NCBI RefSeq assembly: GCF_009604425.1
Contig: NZ_WEGI01000009.1
Location: 310,001-374,000, forward strand
Source of the DNA: Nocardia aurantia
GTDB lineage: Bacteria; Actinomycetota; Actinomycetes; Mycobacteriales; Mycobacteriaceae
Direction of reading: 5' to 3'
Length of the DNA stretch: 64,000 nt
Shown: in pieces, positions 17,207-25,870 of the stretch
How positions within the stretch are numbered: position 1 is the first letter of the stretch
Layout of the letters: every line of letters starts with the position of its first letter
Program-made: the position numbers and the translations under genes
The notes under the pieces: model-generated
What the model saw: only the letters and a program-made list of their open reading frames with translations
What the model was told of the DNA's origin: nothing
Databases searched by the model: none

Positions 17207-17797
17207 GTGTCCTCTTCCCCGGCCGACCGGCAGGCCGCCCGGCGCAAGACCGGACGGCCCCGCTCCACCCGCGCCCCCGACGCCATTCGCGCCGCCGCGG
17301 TCGGGTTGTTCTCCGAGCACGGTTTCAGCGGCACCTCGGTGCGGGACATCGCGGCGGCGGCCGGCGTCGATCCGGCGCTGGTGATCCGGCATTTCGGTTC
17401 CAAGGAAGCGCTGTTCCTGGAAACGGTGTCGGTGGATCACAGCCTGCGCGGAGTCGTCGAGGGACCGTTGGACACGCTCGGTCGCGCGATCCTGCGCAGG
17501 CTCGTGGAAGAGGTTCCGGACGAGACGAGGAAGCTGTATCGCGCGCTGTTCGGTGCGCTGGACCGCCCCGAGGTCCGTGCCTATCTCGAGAATTCGACCG
17601 CGCGGCACGTCACCGCCCCACTGGCCGAGCGCCTGCCCGGCCCGGACGCGGACGTCCGCGCCGAACTCATCGCCGCCCAGATCGCGGGCCTGCTGATGAG
17701 CGGCCGAGTCTTCGGCTCCGGACGGGGCCCCCACCCGGATCCGCGGGTCCTGGATATCTATGCCCGCGCGATCCAGGCCCTGATCGACAGCCCGTAG
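17207..17797 (+). CDS. TetR-family regulator
   Basis: A 196-residue regulator with a basic N-terminal arm and HTH (AIRAAAVGLFSEHGFSGTSVRDIAAAAGVDPALVIRHFGSKE, split at ~26-68). It starts at a GTG 9 bp after the SnoaL gene, apparently as the last gene of the Rieske operon. That gives the operon a second TetR besides the divergent one. Confidence 0.88.
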   Translation: MSSSPADRQAARRKTGRPRSTRAPDAIRAAAVGLFSEHGFSGTSVRDIAAAAGVDPALVIRHFGSKEALFLETVSVDHSLRGVVEGPLDTLGRAILRRLVEEVPDETRKLYRALFGALDRPEVRAYLENSTARHVTAPLAERLPGPDADVRAELIAAQIAGLLMSGRVFGSGRGPHPDPRVLDIYARAIQALIDSP

Positions 17798-17803
17798 GTG
17801 GCG

Positions 17804-18256
17804 CTACTCCTGCTCGAGCGTCTTGCCCGTATTCATCTTCACGGCGGCGCTCACATTCGCCCCCGGATCCTCGGCCTGCCCGGCCTCGGCCGCCTTCTGC
17901 CGCTTGGCCACCACCCGCTCGACCACCCCGTTCAACACCGAGCCGAGCGGAAATCCGAGGTAATGCGTGAGAAAGATTGCCATCTCCCGCAATTCGTCCG
18001 CGCTCAACTCCTCGTTCTGCAACGCGGCATTGACCTGAATCTCCGCCGCGTCCGGCAGATTCAAGGCCGTCACGACGGTCAACGTCATCATCCGCCGATC
18101 GCGCCGCGACAACCCGTCCCGATTCCAGATGGTCCCGAACAGATGATCGACAGTCAGCGCGAAATACTCGCCCGGCATGTCGGGCATCTTCCACGAGTAG
18201 ACCTGGTTCATGGTCTCCAGGCCCTTACGCCGCAATTCGTCCACGGCACACTCCAT
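17804..18256 (-). CDS. Carboxymuconolactone decarboxylase-family protein
   Basis: A 150-residue all-helical CMD-fold protein (GLSRRDRRMMTLTVVTALN, LREMAIFLTHYLGFPLG). It lacks the CxxC pair of the AhpD peroxidase branch, so it is closer to decarboxylase or lactonase-type members. It follows the dehydrogenase gene by 35 bp on the minus strand and probably belongs to the same transcript. Confidence 0.82.
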   Translation of the reverse strand: MECAVDELRRKGLETMNQVYSWKMPDMPGEYFALTVDHLFGTIWNRDGLSRRDRRMMTLTVVTALNLPDAAEIQVNAALQNEELSADELREMAIFLTHYLGFPLGSVLNGVVERVVAKRQKAAEAGQAEDPGANVSAAVKMNTGKTLEQE

Positions 18257-18291
18257 TCTTGTCGGAAGACTGAAACTTTCGAAGTCCGGCG

Positions 18292-19173
18292 TCAGGCGGG
18301 CCGCGCGGCGGACGGCAGTTCGCCGCTGTACACCGCGCGCATGTGCGGCCGCGCCGCGTCGACGATCGGCACCTCGATCCCGGCGCTCGCGGCGAATTCC
18401 TGCACCGCGGCGAGATCCTTCTGCGCCAGCAGATCCGCCGAGGCGACGCGTTCCTCCGGGACGGTGATCCCTGCGGCATGTACCTGCAACAACGTCAACG
18501 GCGCCGCGCCCCCGTCGGTATCGCTGACCACCTCCAGCAGCCGCGGCAGCGAGATACCACCTGCCGTGGCGATGAGCGCCGATTCCCGCACCGCCGCCCA
18601 CACCGAATACGTCAGGGCGTTGCGCGCCAGTTTCATCGTCATCCCCGTGCCGAGTTCGCCACAGTGCACCACCCGCTTGGCGAAATCGTCCAGCACCGGC
18701 CGGGCCCGCTCGACGACGTCGTCCGGCCCGCCCACCAGTACGGTCAGCCCGTTCTGCGCCGCCGCGGTGCCCCCGGTGACCCCGGCGTCCAGGAAATCCA
18801 CCCCCGCCGCCGCGCACAGGGCGGCCAGCTCACGCACCTCTTCCAGGGCCACCGTCGACAACAGCGCCACCACCAGCCCCGGGTGCGCCGCCGACAGCAA
18901 CCCGTCCTCGCCGGTCAGCACGGCCCGCGCCTGATCCGCGTCGAGCACGGCGACCAGCACCACATCGCTGCCGCGGGCCACCTCGGCGAGTGTCGGCACC
19001 TGCTCCGGGACCCCCTCGAGTGAGTCCGAGATCCCCGGCCGCACGTCGTACACCGTGGGAATCCGCCCGCGCCGCGCCAGGCTCACCGCCACGCCGCCGC
19101 CGATCATCCCGAGCCCGACCACGCCCGCGCGTGGTGCGGTCCCCGAATCCGATGCCGTTGTCCCAGTAGTCAT
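18292..19173 (-). CDS. NAD(P)-dependent beta-hydroxyacid dehydrogenase
   Basis: A 293-residue enzyme of the 3-hydroxyisobutyrate / 6-phosphogluconate dehydrogenase family. The Rossmann motif is GVVGLGMIGGGVA (~15-27), the substrate loop DAGVTGGTAAAQNG is near 130, and the catalytic Lys is in GMTMKLARN. The ATG at 19173 has GGAG 9 nt upstream. It likely oxidises a hydroxyacid in the catabolic cluster; exact substrate unknown. Confidence 0.87.
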   Translation of the reverse strand: MTTGTTASDSGTAPRAGVVGLGMIGGGVAVSLARRGRIPTVYDVRPGISDSLEGVPEQVPTLAEVARGSDVVLVAVLDADQARAVLTGEDGLLSAAHPGLVVALLSTVALEEVRELAALCAAAGVDFLDAGVTGGTAAAQNGLTVLVGGPDDVVERARPVLDDFAKRVVHCGELGTGMTMKLARNALTYSVWAAVRESALIATAGGISLPRLLEVVSDTDGGAAPLTLLQVHAAGITVPEERVASADLLAQKDLAAVQEFAASAGIEVPIVDAARPHMRAVYSGELPSAARPA

Positions 19174-19251
19174 GTCGAGTGCTCCTGTCCGGTCCACGCG
19201 GGACGGCTGTGATCACGCCCACATCATCCTGAGCGCCCACCCGACCTTCTG

Positions 19252-19264
19252 TCAACGGCGTTGA
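19252..19264. promoter_or_regulatory. Short palindrome upstream of dehydrogenase gene
   Basis: TCAACG-G-CGTTGA, a perfect 13-bp palindrome in the gap between the F420 enzyme stop and the dehydrogenase start. Confidence 0.35.
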
Positions 19265-19275
19265 TGAAACACGTC

Positions 19276-20133
19276 TCAGTTCAATCCGAGATCGCGCCGG
19301 AACCGCTCCATGTCCCGGAGCTTGTCGTCGAGGCTCGCCTCGGGCCCGGAATGGAACATCCACGGCATGGTCAGAATGTGCGTCACGCCGCCCTGCTCCG
19401 CCCGCGCGTAGTCCGCCGGCGTGATCGCGTCCGACAACGGCACCAGCACCGTGAACCCGTCCATGGATTTCCCTTCGGCCGAACGCAACTCACGCAGCCG
19501 CGCCGCCGCCGAGATCGCCTCGTCGGTCTTCACCAGATCCCCGACCCACCCGTCGTACCCGGCTGCCCGCCGCAGCGCGAGATCGCTGAGCCCGCCGATG
19601 AGGACCGGGATCGGCGGCGGCGACGGCGTCATCTCCAGTTTCGGCGTCCGATAGAACTCGCCCTCGAACTCCGTCCACCCCGGCTCCCACAACCGCCGCA
19701 TCAATTCGATCATCTCCTCCGAGCGCTTCCCCCGGCCCGCGAAAGCGGCGCCCAGCAGATCGAATTCGTCCTTGCACCACCCGACCCCCAAACCCAGATC
19801 CACCCGGCCCCCCGACAGCTGGGCGGCGGTCCCGATCGCCTTCGCCGCCGAGTACGGATCCCGCAGCGCGGCAACATAAACCGTGGTCACGAACCGCAAC
19901 CGCGTGGTCACCTGCGCGAGCGCGCCGATGAGTACCCACGGATCCGGCCAGTCGGAGAACGGTTCCCACCGCGGCCGCCCCGACCGGGTGTAGGGATACG
20001 GCGTGGTCAACTGCTCGAAGTTGACCACATGGTCGGGTACCCCGAGCCCGTCGTACCCCAGTTCGTCGGCCGCCTTCGCGATCTCCACGATCTCCCGAGT
20101 GTCCAGAAACCCGGTGCTGATATAGAACTTCAC
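19276..20133 (-). CDS. F420-dependent LLM-class oxidoreductase
   Basis: A 285-residue luciferase-like enzyme: VKFYISTGFLDTREIVEIAK, then ADELGYDGLGVPDHV (~22-36), LSGGRVDLGLGVGWCKDEF (~104-122) and PVLIGGLSDLALRRAAGYDGW. It resembles the TIGR03619-type F420 subgroup. The GTG at 20133 is used because upstream residues do not fit the family. It probably follows the alpha/beta hydrolase and TetR genes on the same strand. Confidence 0.87.
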   Translation of the reverse strand: MKFYISTGFLDTREIVEIAKAADELGYDGLGVPDHVVNFEQLTTPYPYTRSGRPRWEPFSDWPDPWVLIGALAQVTTRLRFVTTVYVAALRDPYSAAKAIGTAAQLSGGRVDLGLGVGWCKDEFDLLGAAFAGRGKRSEEMIELMRRLWEPGWTEFEGEFYRTPKLEMTPSPPPIPVLIGGLSDLALRRAAGYDGWVGDLVKTDEAISAAARLRELRSAEGKSMDGFTVLVPLSDAITPADYARAEQGGVTHILTMPWMFHSGPEASLDDKLRDMERFRRDLGLN

Positions 20134-20222
20134 CTGTGCGCCGCCCTTTCGGATCGGACGTCCGCAGCCCCCCCGCGGCCACGCGATATCCGCCGGCGGG
20201 CTCGGCTCGCCGAACGCTGTCA

Positions 20223-21053
20223 CTACCCGATTGTCGTCGACAACGCCTCGGCGATCGACTCGGCGAATTCCGCGGCGTCGGTCGACATTCCGTTGTGCGC
20301 ACCCGGGAACTCGGTGACCTCGAGCCCGAGCCGGCGTCCGATCTCGACGGCCGGCCGATACGGCAGACATCCGCGGGTCTCCCGGCCGACGGCCAGTGTC
20401 AGCCGGTCGGCGAGCGGCGCCAGTGCCGCGTAATCCGGTACGTACGAGGTGAATTCGCGCAGCTCGTGCGCCATCATGATCGGCGCGTTCGCCACGCTGC
20501 GCTCCCGTCGCTGGACCTCCCGGAGCGGGAGGTCCGCCGATTCGGGCAGTGGCTTCATGGCCCCGCCGATCGCGGTGAAGAACCGCGATCCGGCGGCCAC
20601 CGGTCCCTCGGTGTGGATCAACCGCACCACTTCGTCGATCATCGCCAGCTGCTCCTCGGCATCGGGAAGCACTGCGAAACAAGGCGGTTCGTGCGAGATC
20701 AGCGCCCGTACCCGTTCCGGATGCCGGGCCAGCAGATCGAGCCCGACGATGCCGCCGTTGCTGACGCCGACCACGTAGGCGGGCTCGTCGCCGACATGTG
20801 CCAGCAGGCGGGAGGCATCATCGCTCTGCACCGCGACGAACTGATCCTCGGGCACTCCGCTGTCGAGCCTGCTGCGCGAATACCCTCGCGCGTCGAAGGT
20901 CACGACGGTGAACCGCCGCCGTAGCACCGCGGCGACCCCGTCGGCCGCACCGGCGTCACCCCCGCCACCCGGAATCACCAGCAGCACAGGCCCTTCCCCG
21001 CTCACTTCGTAGTACAGCCCGGCGCCGGGCACCCGCAGAAAATCCGATCTCAT
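20223..21053 (-). CDS. Alpha/beta hydrolase
   Basis: A 276-residue hydrolase. Its oxyanion region is VIPGGGGDAG, the nucleophile motif is GVSNGG (Ser), and the late His is in FPGAHNGMS. Starts at 21053 (with GAGG six bases upstream) or 21065 (overlapping the TetR stop as ATGA) are both possible. Coupling to the upstream TetR gene indicates co-regulation. It may hydrolyse an ester or C-C bond in the local pathway. Confidence 0.85.
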   Translation of the reverse strand: MRSDFLRVPGAGLYYEVSGEGPVLLVIPGGGGDAGAADGVAAVLRRRFTVVTFDARGYSRSRLDSGVPEDQFVAVQSDDASRLLAHVGDEPAYVVGVSNGGIVGLDLLARHPERVRALISHEPPCFAVLPDAEEQLAMIDEVVRLIHTEGPVAAGSRFFTAIGGAMKPLPESADLPLREVQRRERSVANAPIMMAHELREFTSYVPDYAALAPLADRLTLAVGRETRGCLPYRPAVEIGRRLGLEVTEFPGAHNGMSTDAAEFAESIAEALSTTIG

Positions 21054-21061
21054 CGTCGTCC

Positions 21062-21640
21062 TCATCCTCCGTAGACAGGCCAGTTCGACAGCGTCAGATC
21101 CAACGCGTCGAGAATGTGCGGCCACGAATCACCCGGGGATCGCGAATGAGCGAACCCACCCGCCGCCTCCAGCGTCGCGAACCCGTGAAAAGTACTGCGC
21201 AGCAAGCGAGCCGCATCCAGGCCCGCGTCGTCGCCGAGACCGTACCCGCGCAACACCGACACGGTCAGTTCGATGCTGCGCAGCAGCGCGGGATCCCCGG
21301 CCACCTCGGCGGGATCCATCCGGATCTGCGTCGCCGCGTACCGCTGCGGGAATTCGAGCACATACGCCCGGTAGGCCCCCGCGAACGCCACCAGCGCCTC
21401 CTTGCCGGCGCGCCCCGCCACCGCCGCACCGATGCGATCGTTCAACTCCGCACTGGCCAACAGCGCCACCCGAACTCGCAGATCGTGCAGATTGCGTACG
21501 TGCACATAGAGACTCGGATCCTTCACGCCGAAATGCCGTGCGACCGCGGACAATGTCAGCTTGTCGAACCCGATGTCGTCGGCCAGTTCGGCCGCCGCCC
21601 GGACCACCCGCTCGGTGGTCAACCCCGATCGAGGCGACAC
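21062..21640 (-). CDS. TetR-family regulator
   Basis: A 192-residue regulator with the HTH TLSAVARHFGVKDPSLYVHVRN (split at ~29-50), typical of TetR proteins with a WHG-like C-terminal domain. The GTG start follows AAGGAGG closely. An unusually long nested palindrome lies 12 bp upstream, so strong autoregulation of the TetR-hydrolase unit is likely. Confidence 0.9.
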   Translation of the reverse strand: MSPRSGLTTERVVRAAAELADDIGFDKLTLSAVARHFGVKDPSLYVHVRNLHDLRVRVALLASAELNDRIGAAVAGRAGKEALVAFAGAYRAYVLEFPQRYAATQIRMDPAEVAGDPALLRSIELTVSVLRGYGLGDDAGLDAARLLRSTFHGFATLEAAGGFAHSRSPGDSWPHILDALDLTLSNWPVYGG

Positions 21641-21651
21641 GATCCCTCCTT

Positions 21652-21687
21652 CCTAGGAGTATTAGGTTATTGCCTAATATTACTAGG
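21652..21687. promoter_or_regulatory. 36-bp nested operator palindrome
   Basis: CCTAG-N3-TATTAGG-N6-CCTAATA-N3-CTAGG is fully symmetrical in its named parts. It lies directly upstream of the TetR gene at 21640 and about 120 bp before the plus-strand gene at 21806. Confidence 0.75.
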
Positions 21688-21757
21688 GTCAAATCGGTGG
21701 ACACCGCTGATCCGACCTCCCGTTCGCGATTCCTTTCCCCCGCCGGGTGGATCTACA

Positions 21758-21785
21758 TATCGAAGGGCATGTCCGCCCTTCGATA
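21758..21785 (+). promoter_or_regulatory. 11-bp perfect stem-loop in a 5' leader
   Basis: TATCGAAGGGC-ATGTCC-GCCCTTCGATA ends five bases before the GAGGAG ribosome site of the gene at 21806. It could be an RNA hairpin controlling translation or a second DNA operator; there is no T-tract for termination. Confidence 0.6.
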
Positions 21786-21805
21786 CATGTGAGGAGATCG
21801 TGTCC

Positions 21806-22378
21806 ATGGACCAGCAGGTGACCACCGGTGTCGAGCAGCTTCGCCGCGCGCTCGCGAGTACCCGAGCCATCCTGGCCGAAGTCGAGCGCGACCATCTGGC
21901 CTTGCCGACACCGTGCGCGTCATGGGATGTGGCCGCGCTGATCAACCATTTCGTCGGCTCGGCACGGTGGTCCGCGACGGTCGTGTCGTCCTCGGCGCCC
22001 GCGCCCGACGAGGACTTCGCCGCCGGAGATTTCGTCGCCGCCTACGAGGACAGCATCACCACGGTCACCGCGGCGTTCGAAACCGAAGGCGTGCTGGACA
22101 AGACGTTCGTGCTGCCGTTCGGTGAGTTCTCCGGTGCCGACCTGCTGAGTTTGACCGCCCGTGAGCAGTTCGTCCACGGCTGGGACCTCGCCCGCGCGAT
22201 CGGCCGTTCCCACGACCTCGAACCGGATCTGGCCACCGATCTGCTCGCCCGCGCCCGGTCGGAGATATCCGACGACCTGCGCGGCCCGGACGGCACCGCC
22301 TTCTTCGGCCCCGCCGTCGCCCCCGCCTCGGCCGCCCCCGCCGACCGGCTCGCGGCATTTCTGGGACGCTCTATCTGA
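21806..22378 (+). CDS. TIGR03086-type metal-binding (DinB-like, mycothiol-related) protein
   Basis: A 190-residue four-helix protein: LALPTPCASWDVAALINHFVGSA near residues 31-53 and LTAREQFVHGWDLARAIGR near 112-130, with the His residues of the MDMPI/DinB metal site. Family members act as mycothiol-dependent isomerases or transferases; no specific reaction can be read here. The ATG at 21806 has GAGGAG 9 nt upstream. It is followed 33 bp later by the sigma factor. Confidence 0.82.
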   Translation: MDQQVTTGVEQLRRALASTRAILAEVERDHLALPTPCASWDVAALINHFVGSARWSATVVSSSAPAPDEDFAAGDFVAAYEDSITTVTAAFETEGVLDKTFVLPFGEFSGADLLSLTAREQFVHGWDLARAIGRSHDLEPDLATDLLARARSEISDDLRGPDGTAFFGPAVAPASAAPADRLAAFLGRSI

Positions 22379-22411
22379 GATCGGGCGATCGGACGAGGAG
22401 GCGGAACGACC

Positions 22412-23419
22412 GTGGCGGATCAGACGGGCTTCGCGCAGCAGACCGAGCCCTTCCGGCGTGAACTGCTGGCCCACTGCTATCGGATGCTCGGATCCGTCCA
22501 CGACGCCGAGGACCTGGTCCAGGAAACCTATCTGCTCGCCTGGCGCGGGTTCGACGGATTCCAGGGCCGATCCTCGGTACGGGCCTGGCTCTACCGGATC
22601 GCGACCAACGCCTGCCTGAAAGCGTTGCAGCGCCGAAGTATTCGGCTGCTGCCCAGTGGATTGGGCGGTCCCGCGGCAGATCCCCTGGCCCCGCCGGTCG
22701 CGGCGGGGTCCCAGGTGGCATGGCTGGAACCGATCCCCGACGCCATGATCGGGGTGGACGATCCGGCCGACGTCGCCGCCACCCGAGAGGGGATTCGGCT
22801 GGCGCTGATCGCCTGCCTGCAACACCTGTCCGCCCCGCAGCGAGCGGTCCTGCTCCTCCGGGACGTGCTCGCGTTCCCGGCCGACGAGGTGGCGGTCATG
22901 CTCGAGACGACCACACCCGCCGTGAAGAGCACCCTGCAACGTGCCCGCGCCCGCCTCCGGCAACTCGACCCGTCCGAGGAGACCCCGGCGAAGGTCGATG
23001 ATCCCCGGGCGCGGGAGCTACTGAACCGATACGTCACCGCCTTCGAGGCCGCCGACGTGGCCGCGCTCGAGCAATTGTTCAGTGCGGAAGCCACTTTGGA
23101 AGCGACCACGATCCGCACCTGGTTCGCCGGCCGCACCGGCTGCCTCCATTTCCTGCACCACCACATCCTCGGCGCCCCCGGTGACTGGCGCATGCTTCCG
23201 ACCCGGGCCAACGGCGCCCCGGCCGCCCTGGCCTTCCACCGCACCGGCGACACCTACCGCCCCTACGGGATCGTGGTCCTGACGGTCGCCGACGACGCCA
23301 TCACCGGAGTCGTCTCCTTCGCCGACCCCGCCCTGATCCCTCTCTTCACCCGGCCCGGCGATTCACCCGGCAACGGGTTTGCTCCACTTCGGCATATCCC
23401 GAGGTCGATCGGAACGTGA
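22412..23419 (+). CDS. ECF sigma factor with SnoaL-like C-terminal domain (SigG type)
   Basis: A 335-residue RNA polymerase sigma factor. Region 2 is ~15-75 (HCYRMLGSVHDAEDLVQETYLLAW) and region 4 is ~128-180 (LIACLQHLSAPQRAVLLLRDVL...VKSTLQRAR). A C-terminal NTF2/SnoaL-like domain covers ~195-335. In such sigma factors the fused domain replaces a separate anti-sigma factor. The GTG start has AGGAGG about 10 nt upstream. It is intact here, unlike the two related fragments at 48.7 and 60.8-61.2 kb. Confidence 0.9.
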   Translation: MADQTGFAQQTEPFRRELLAHCYRMLGSVHDAEDLVQETYLLAWRGFDGFQGRSSVRAWLYRIATNACLKALQRRSIRLLPSGLGGPAADPLAPPVAAGSQVAWLEPIPDAMIGVDDPADVAATREGIRLALIACLQHLSAPQRAVLLLRDVLAFPADEVAVMLETTTPAVKSTLQRARARLRQLDPSEETPAKVDDPRARELLNRYVTAFEAADVAALEQLFSAEATLEATTIRTWFAGRTGCLHFLHHHILGAPGDWRMLPTRANGAPAALAFHRTGDTYRPYGIVVLTVADDAITGVVSFADPALIPLFTRPGDSPGNGFAPLRHIPRSIGT

Positions 23420-23497
23420 TCGTGCTTGCGCGGCAGACCGGTGCGTTTGCTGTCCTCTTGACTCTCACACCGATGTCAACCCCTACCGTCGTGCGGC

Positions 23498-24064
23498 ATG
23501 ACCATCAGTACGTCCCGGCAGCGGGCGACCGTCATTCACGGTTACCACGCCACTCCGGCGGATCATTGGTTCGGATGGCTGGCTGCCCAGCTCGAGGCCG
23601 AGGGTGTCGCCGTCACCGTCCCCGCTCTTCCGAACCCGACGGATCCGGATCGCCACCAATGGGCTGCGGCGGTGGCCGCCGAACTCGGTGTCGTCGATGA
23701 GCATTCGATCGTTGTCGCACACAGCCTGGGCTGTCTCGCCGTACTCCGGTATCTGCGCTCACTGACGGGCGCCTGGCGCCTCGGCACCCTGGTACTCGTA
23801 TCGGGTTTCACGGATAGGCTCCCCGCGCTTCCGCAGTTGGACTCTTTCGTCGGTGAGGGCTGCGCGGTGGCCGGGCTTCGTGACCACGTCGAACGCCTGG
23901 TGGTGCTGCGCTCCGATGCCGACCCGATTGTTCCCGCCGCTCATACGGATCGGCTCGCGGACCTGCTCGGAACCGGCGTCATCGTGGTCCCGGGCGCCGG
24001 TCACTTCCTCGCATCCGACGGAGTCGTCGCCCTGCCGGAAGCGCTCGCGGCTGTGGCAGCGTAG
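23498..24064 (+). CDS. RBBP9/YdeN-family serine hydrolase
   Basis: A 188-residue alpha/beta hydrolase of the short RBBP9/YdeN type: VIHGYHATPADHWFGWL near the N-terminus, nucleophile Ser in VAHSLGC (~74-80), Asp in SDADPIVP and His in GAGHFLAS. It probably cleaves a small ester. It is convergent with the epimerase-like gene. Confidence 0.88.
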   Translation: MTISTSRQRATVIHGYHATPADHWFGWLAAQLEAEGVAVTVPALPNPTDPDRHQWAAAVAAELGVVDEHSIVVAHSLGCLAVLRYLRSLTGAWRLGTLVLVSGFTDRLPALPQLDSFVGEGCAVAGLRDHVERLVVLRSDADPIVPAAHTDRLADLLGTGVIVVPGAGHFLASDGVVALPEALAAVAA

Positions 24065-24114
24065 TGAAAACGCTGGGGCGGAAGAGATTTCGTGTAAAGA
24101 CCGACCCGGCGAGC

Positions 24115-25038
24115 TCAGTGCACCCGCTGTGGATGGGAAGCGGTGAGATAGTCGCCGTGCTCGAGGTCGTCCAGCAGGGTCGGGTGGATGGGCTTCCAGC
24201 CGAGCGACTCTCGCGTGTACGCACTGGAGACCGGGGCGTCGGTGCCGTAGACGGTGGCCATGAACGGGCTCACGAAGTGCGTCGCGGCCTGGTCGGGAGT
24301 CAGTGAGACGGCGGGCAGCCCGAGTCCCCGGGCGATCGTGGTCGCGATCCGCTCGAACGCGATGCCGGGCTCGGCGACACCGTGCAGCACACTTCCGGCC
24401 GGTGCCCCCTCCAGCGCCAGCCGGAACAGGACGGCCGCGTCGAGCCGGTGGACCGCCGGCCAGCGGTTCGTACCGTCGCCGACGTAGGCGGAGACGCCCG
24501 TCTTGCGGGCAGTGGCGATGAGCATGCCGATGAAGCCGTGGTCGCCGGGTCCGTGGACGGTCGGGGCGAGCCGGATCACCCCGGCGCGCACGCCCTCGTC
24601 CGCGAAACCGAGGCATGTGGTCTCGCCCGGAATTCGGAAAGGCGCCAAGCCGTTCGGATCGGGCGCATCGCGTTCGGTGGTCTCCCGGCCCAGCGGCATG
24701 ACCAGGGTGCCGGACGTGCAGATCAGCGGTTTACCGGTACCGCGCAAGGCTCGGCCGAGCGTCTCGATGGCCGTGCGGTCGCGGTGCATCATGTCGTCCG
24801 GATCGGCGAAATCGCCGCCGAACGCCATGTGCACGACGCCGTCGGAAGCCTCCGCGCCGCGCCGCAGGGTGTCGAGATCCTCGAGGGCGCCGCGGAGCGG
24901 GGTGGCGTTCAGTGATTCCAGCCGCGCGGCGGCGGCGTCGGATCGGGCCAGGCCGGTGACGGTGTGCCCGGCCGCGATCAGTTCGGTGACGATGGCGGGT
25001 CCGGTCAGGCCGGTGCCGCCGGTGACGAAGACATGCAT
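24115..25038 (-). CDS. NAD-dependent epimerase/dehydratase-like SDR
   Basis: A 307-residue extended SDR. The N-terminal TGGTGLTGPAIVTEL binds NAD(P). A classical YxxxK is not evident where expected, so it may belong to the atypical NmrA/epimerase-like group. It is divergent from a TetR gene with three operator-like repeats between them, which marks it as that regulator's likely target. Confidence 0.85.
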   Translation of the reverse strand: MHVFVTGGTGLTGPAIVTELIAAGHTVTGLARSDAAAARLESLNATPLRGALEDLDTLRRGAEASDGVVHMAFGGDFADPDDMMHRDRTAIETLGRALRGTGKPLICTSGTLVMPLGRETTERDAPDPNGLAPFRIPGETTCLGFADEGVRAGVIRLAPTVHGPGDHGFIGMLIATARKTGVSAYVGDGTNRWPAVHRLDAAVLFRLALEGAPAGSVLHGVAEPGIAFERIATTIARGLGLPAVSLTPDQAATHFVSPFMATVYGTDAPVSSAYTRESLGWKPIHPTLLDDLEHGDYLTASHPQRVH

Positions 25039-25054
25039 GGAACACTCCTGGTTT

Positions 25055-25118
25055 CGCCAGTTGCTGGCGCTAAGTAGCGCCAGTCACTGACACTACACCT
25101 CATGTCAGTGACTGGCGC
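25055..25118. promoter_or_regulatory. Triple operator between SDR and TetR
   Basis: Three related palindromic units. CGCCAG-TTG-CTGGCG lies at 25055-25069. A 16-bp arm GCGCCAGTCACTGACA at 25077-25092 is repeated exactly inverted at 25103-25118 with 10 bp between. Each 15-mer is itself near-palindromic around CAGT/ACTG, which suggests cooperative binding of several TetR dimers. Confidence 0.75.
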
Positions 25119-25150
25119 AACCCTGCGGTCGGGTGCGGTAGCGTGGGACG

Positions 25151-25741
25151 ATGCCACGGAGCGGAGCGGATGCGCGACGCCGCCTGCAACAGGCGGCGCT
25201 GGAGCTGTACGGGGAGCGGGGATTCGACCGGACCACCACCGCCGAGATCGCCGCGCGGGCGGGGCTCAACGAGCGGACCTACTTCCGGCATTTCGCGGAC
25301 AAGCGTGAGGTGCTCTTCGACGGTGAAGCCGATCTGCGCGCGACCATGGTGGAAGCGGTGGCCGAGGCGCCGGAGGGGTTGCCGCCCTTCGAGATTCTGC
25401 TGCCGGCGTTCCGCCGGGCCGGCCGGATCCTCGAAGCGAATCGCCCGTTCTCCGAGCCGCGCCTGGCGGTCATCGCCGCGACGCCCGCGCTGCGGGAGCG
25501 CGAACTGGCGAAGGGCGCCTACCTGATCGCGGCCCTCACCGACGCGTTGCGGCAGCGCGGCGTCCCGGCCGGCCACGCCGCACTGGCTGCCGAAACTGGT
25601 TGGGCCACTTTCCATCACGCGGCTCAGGCGTGGATCGACGACCCCTCGGAAAGTCTGGATTCCCATCTGGATCGGGCCTTCGACGACCTACGGACCTTGT
25701 CCGCGAAAATCCCGGTGGTGCGGCGAGTTCCGGGGGACTGA
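25151..25741 (+). CDS. TetR-family regulator
   Basis: A 196-residue regulator with the HTH TTTAEIAARAGLNERTYFRHFADKRE (split at ~27-52). The C-terminal domain resembles the TetR_C_7/AcrR-like group. It is divergent from the SDR gene at 25038, and the intervening CGCCAGT repeats are its probable operators. Confidence 0.9.
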   Translation: MPRSGADARRRLQQAALELYGERGFDRTTTAEIAARAGLNERTYFRHFADKREVLFDGEADLRATMVEAVAEAPEGLPPFEILLPAFRRAGRILEANRPFSEPRLAVIAATPALRERELAKGAYLIAALTDALRQRGVPAGHAALAAETGWATFHHAAQAWIDDPSESLDSHLDRAFDDLRTLSAKIPVVRRVPGD

Positions 25742-25870
25742 GCGCGGCGGTATCGGCCGTGGAGACGCCACCCGGTGGCTCCGATCGGCGGCCCACCGTG
25801 CCGGTGTCGTTCTGGGGCACAGTGGTTCGATGCCGGGTCGAGGACATCGGTGACGAGTGACGCCCGCGCT

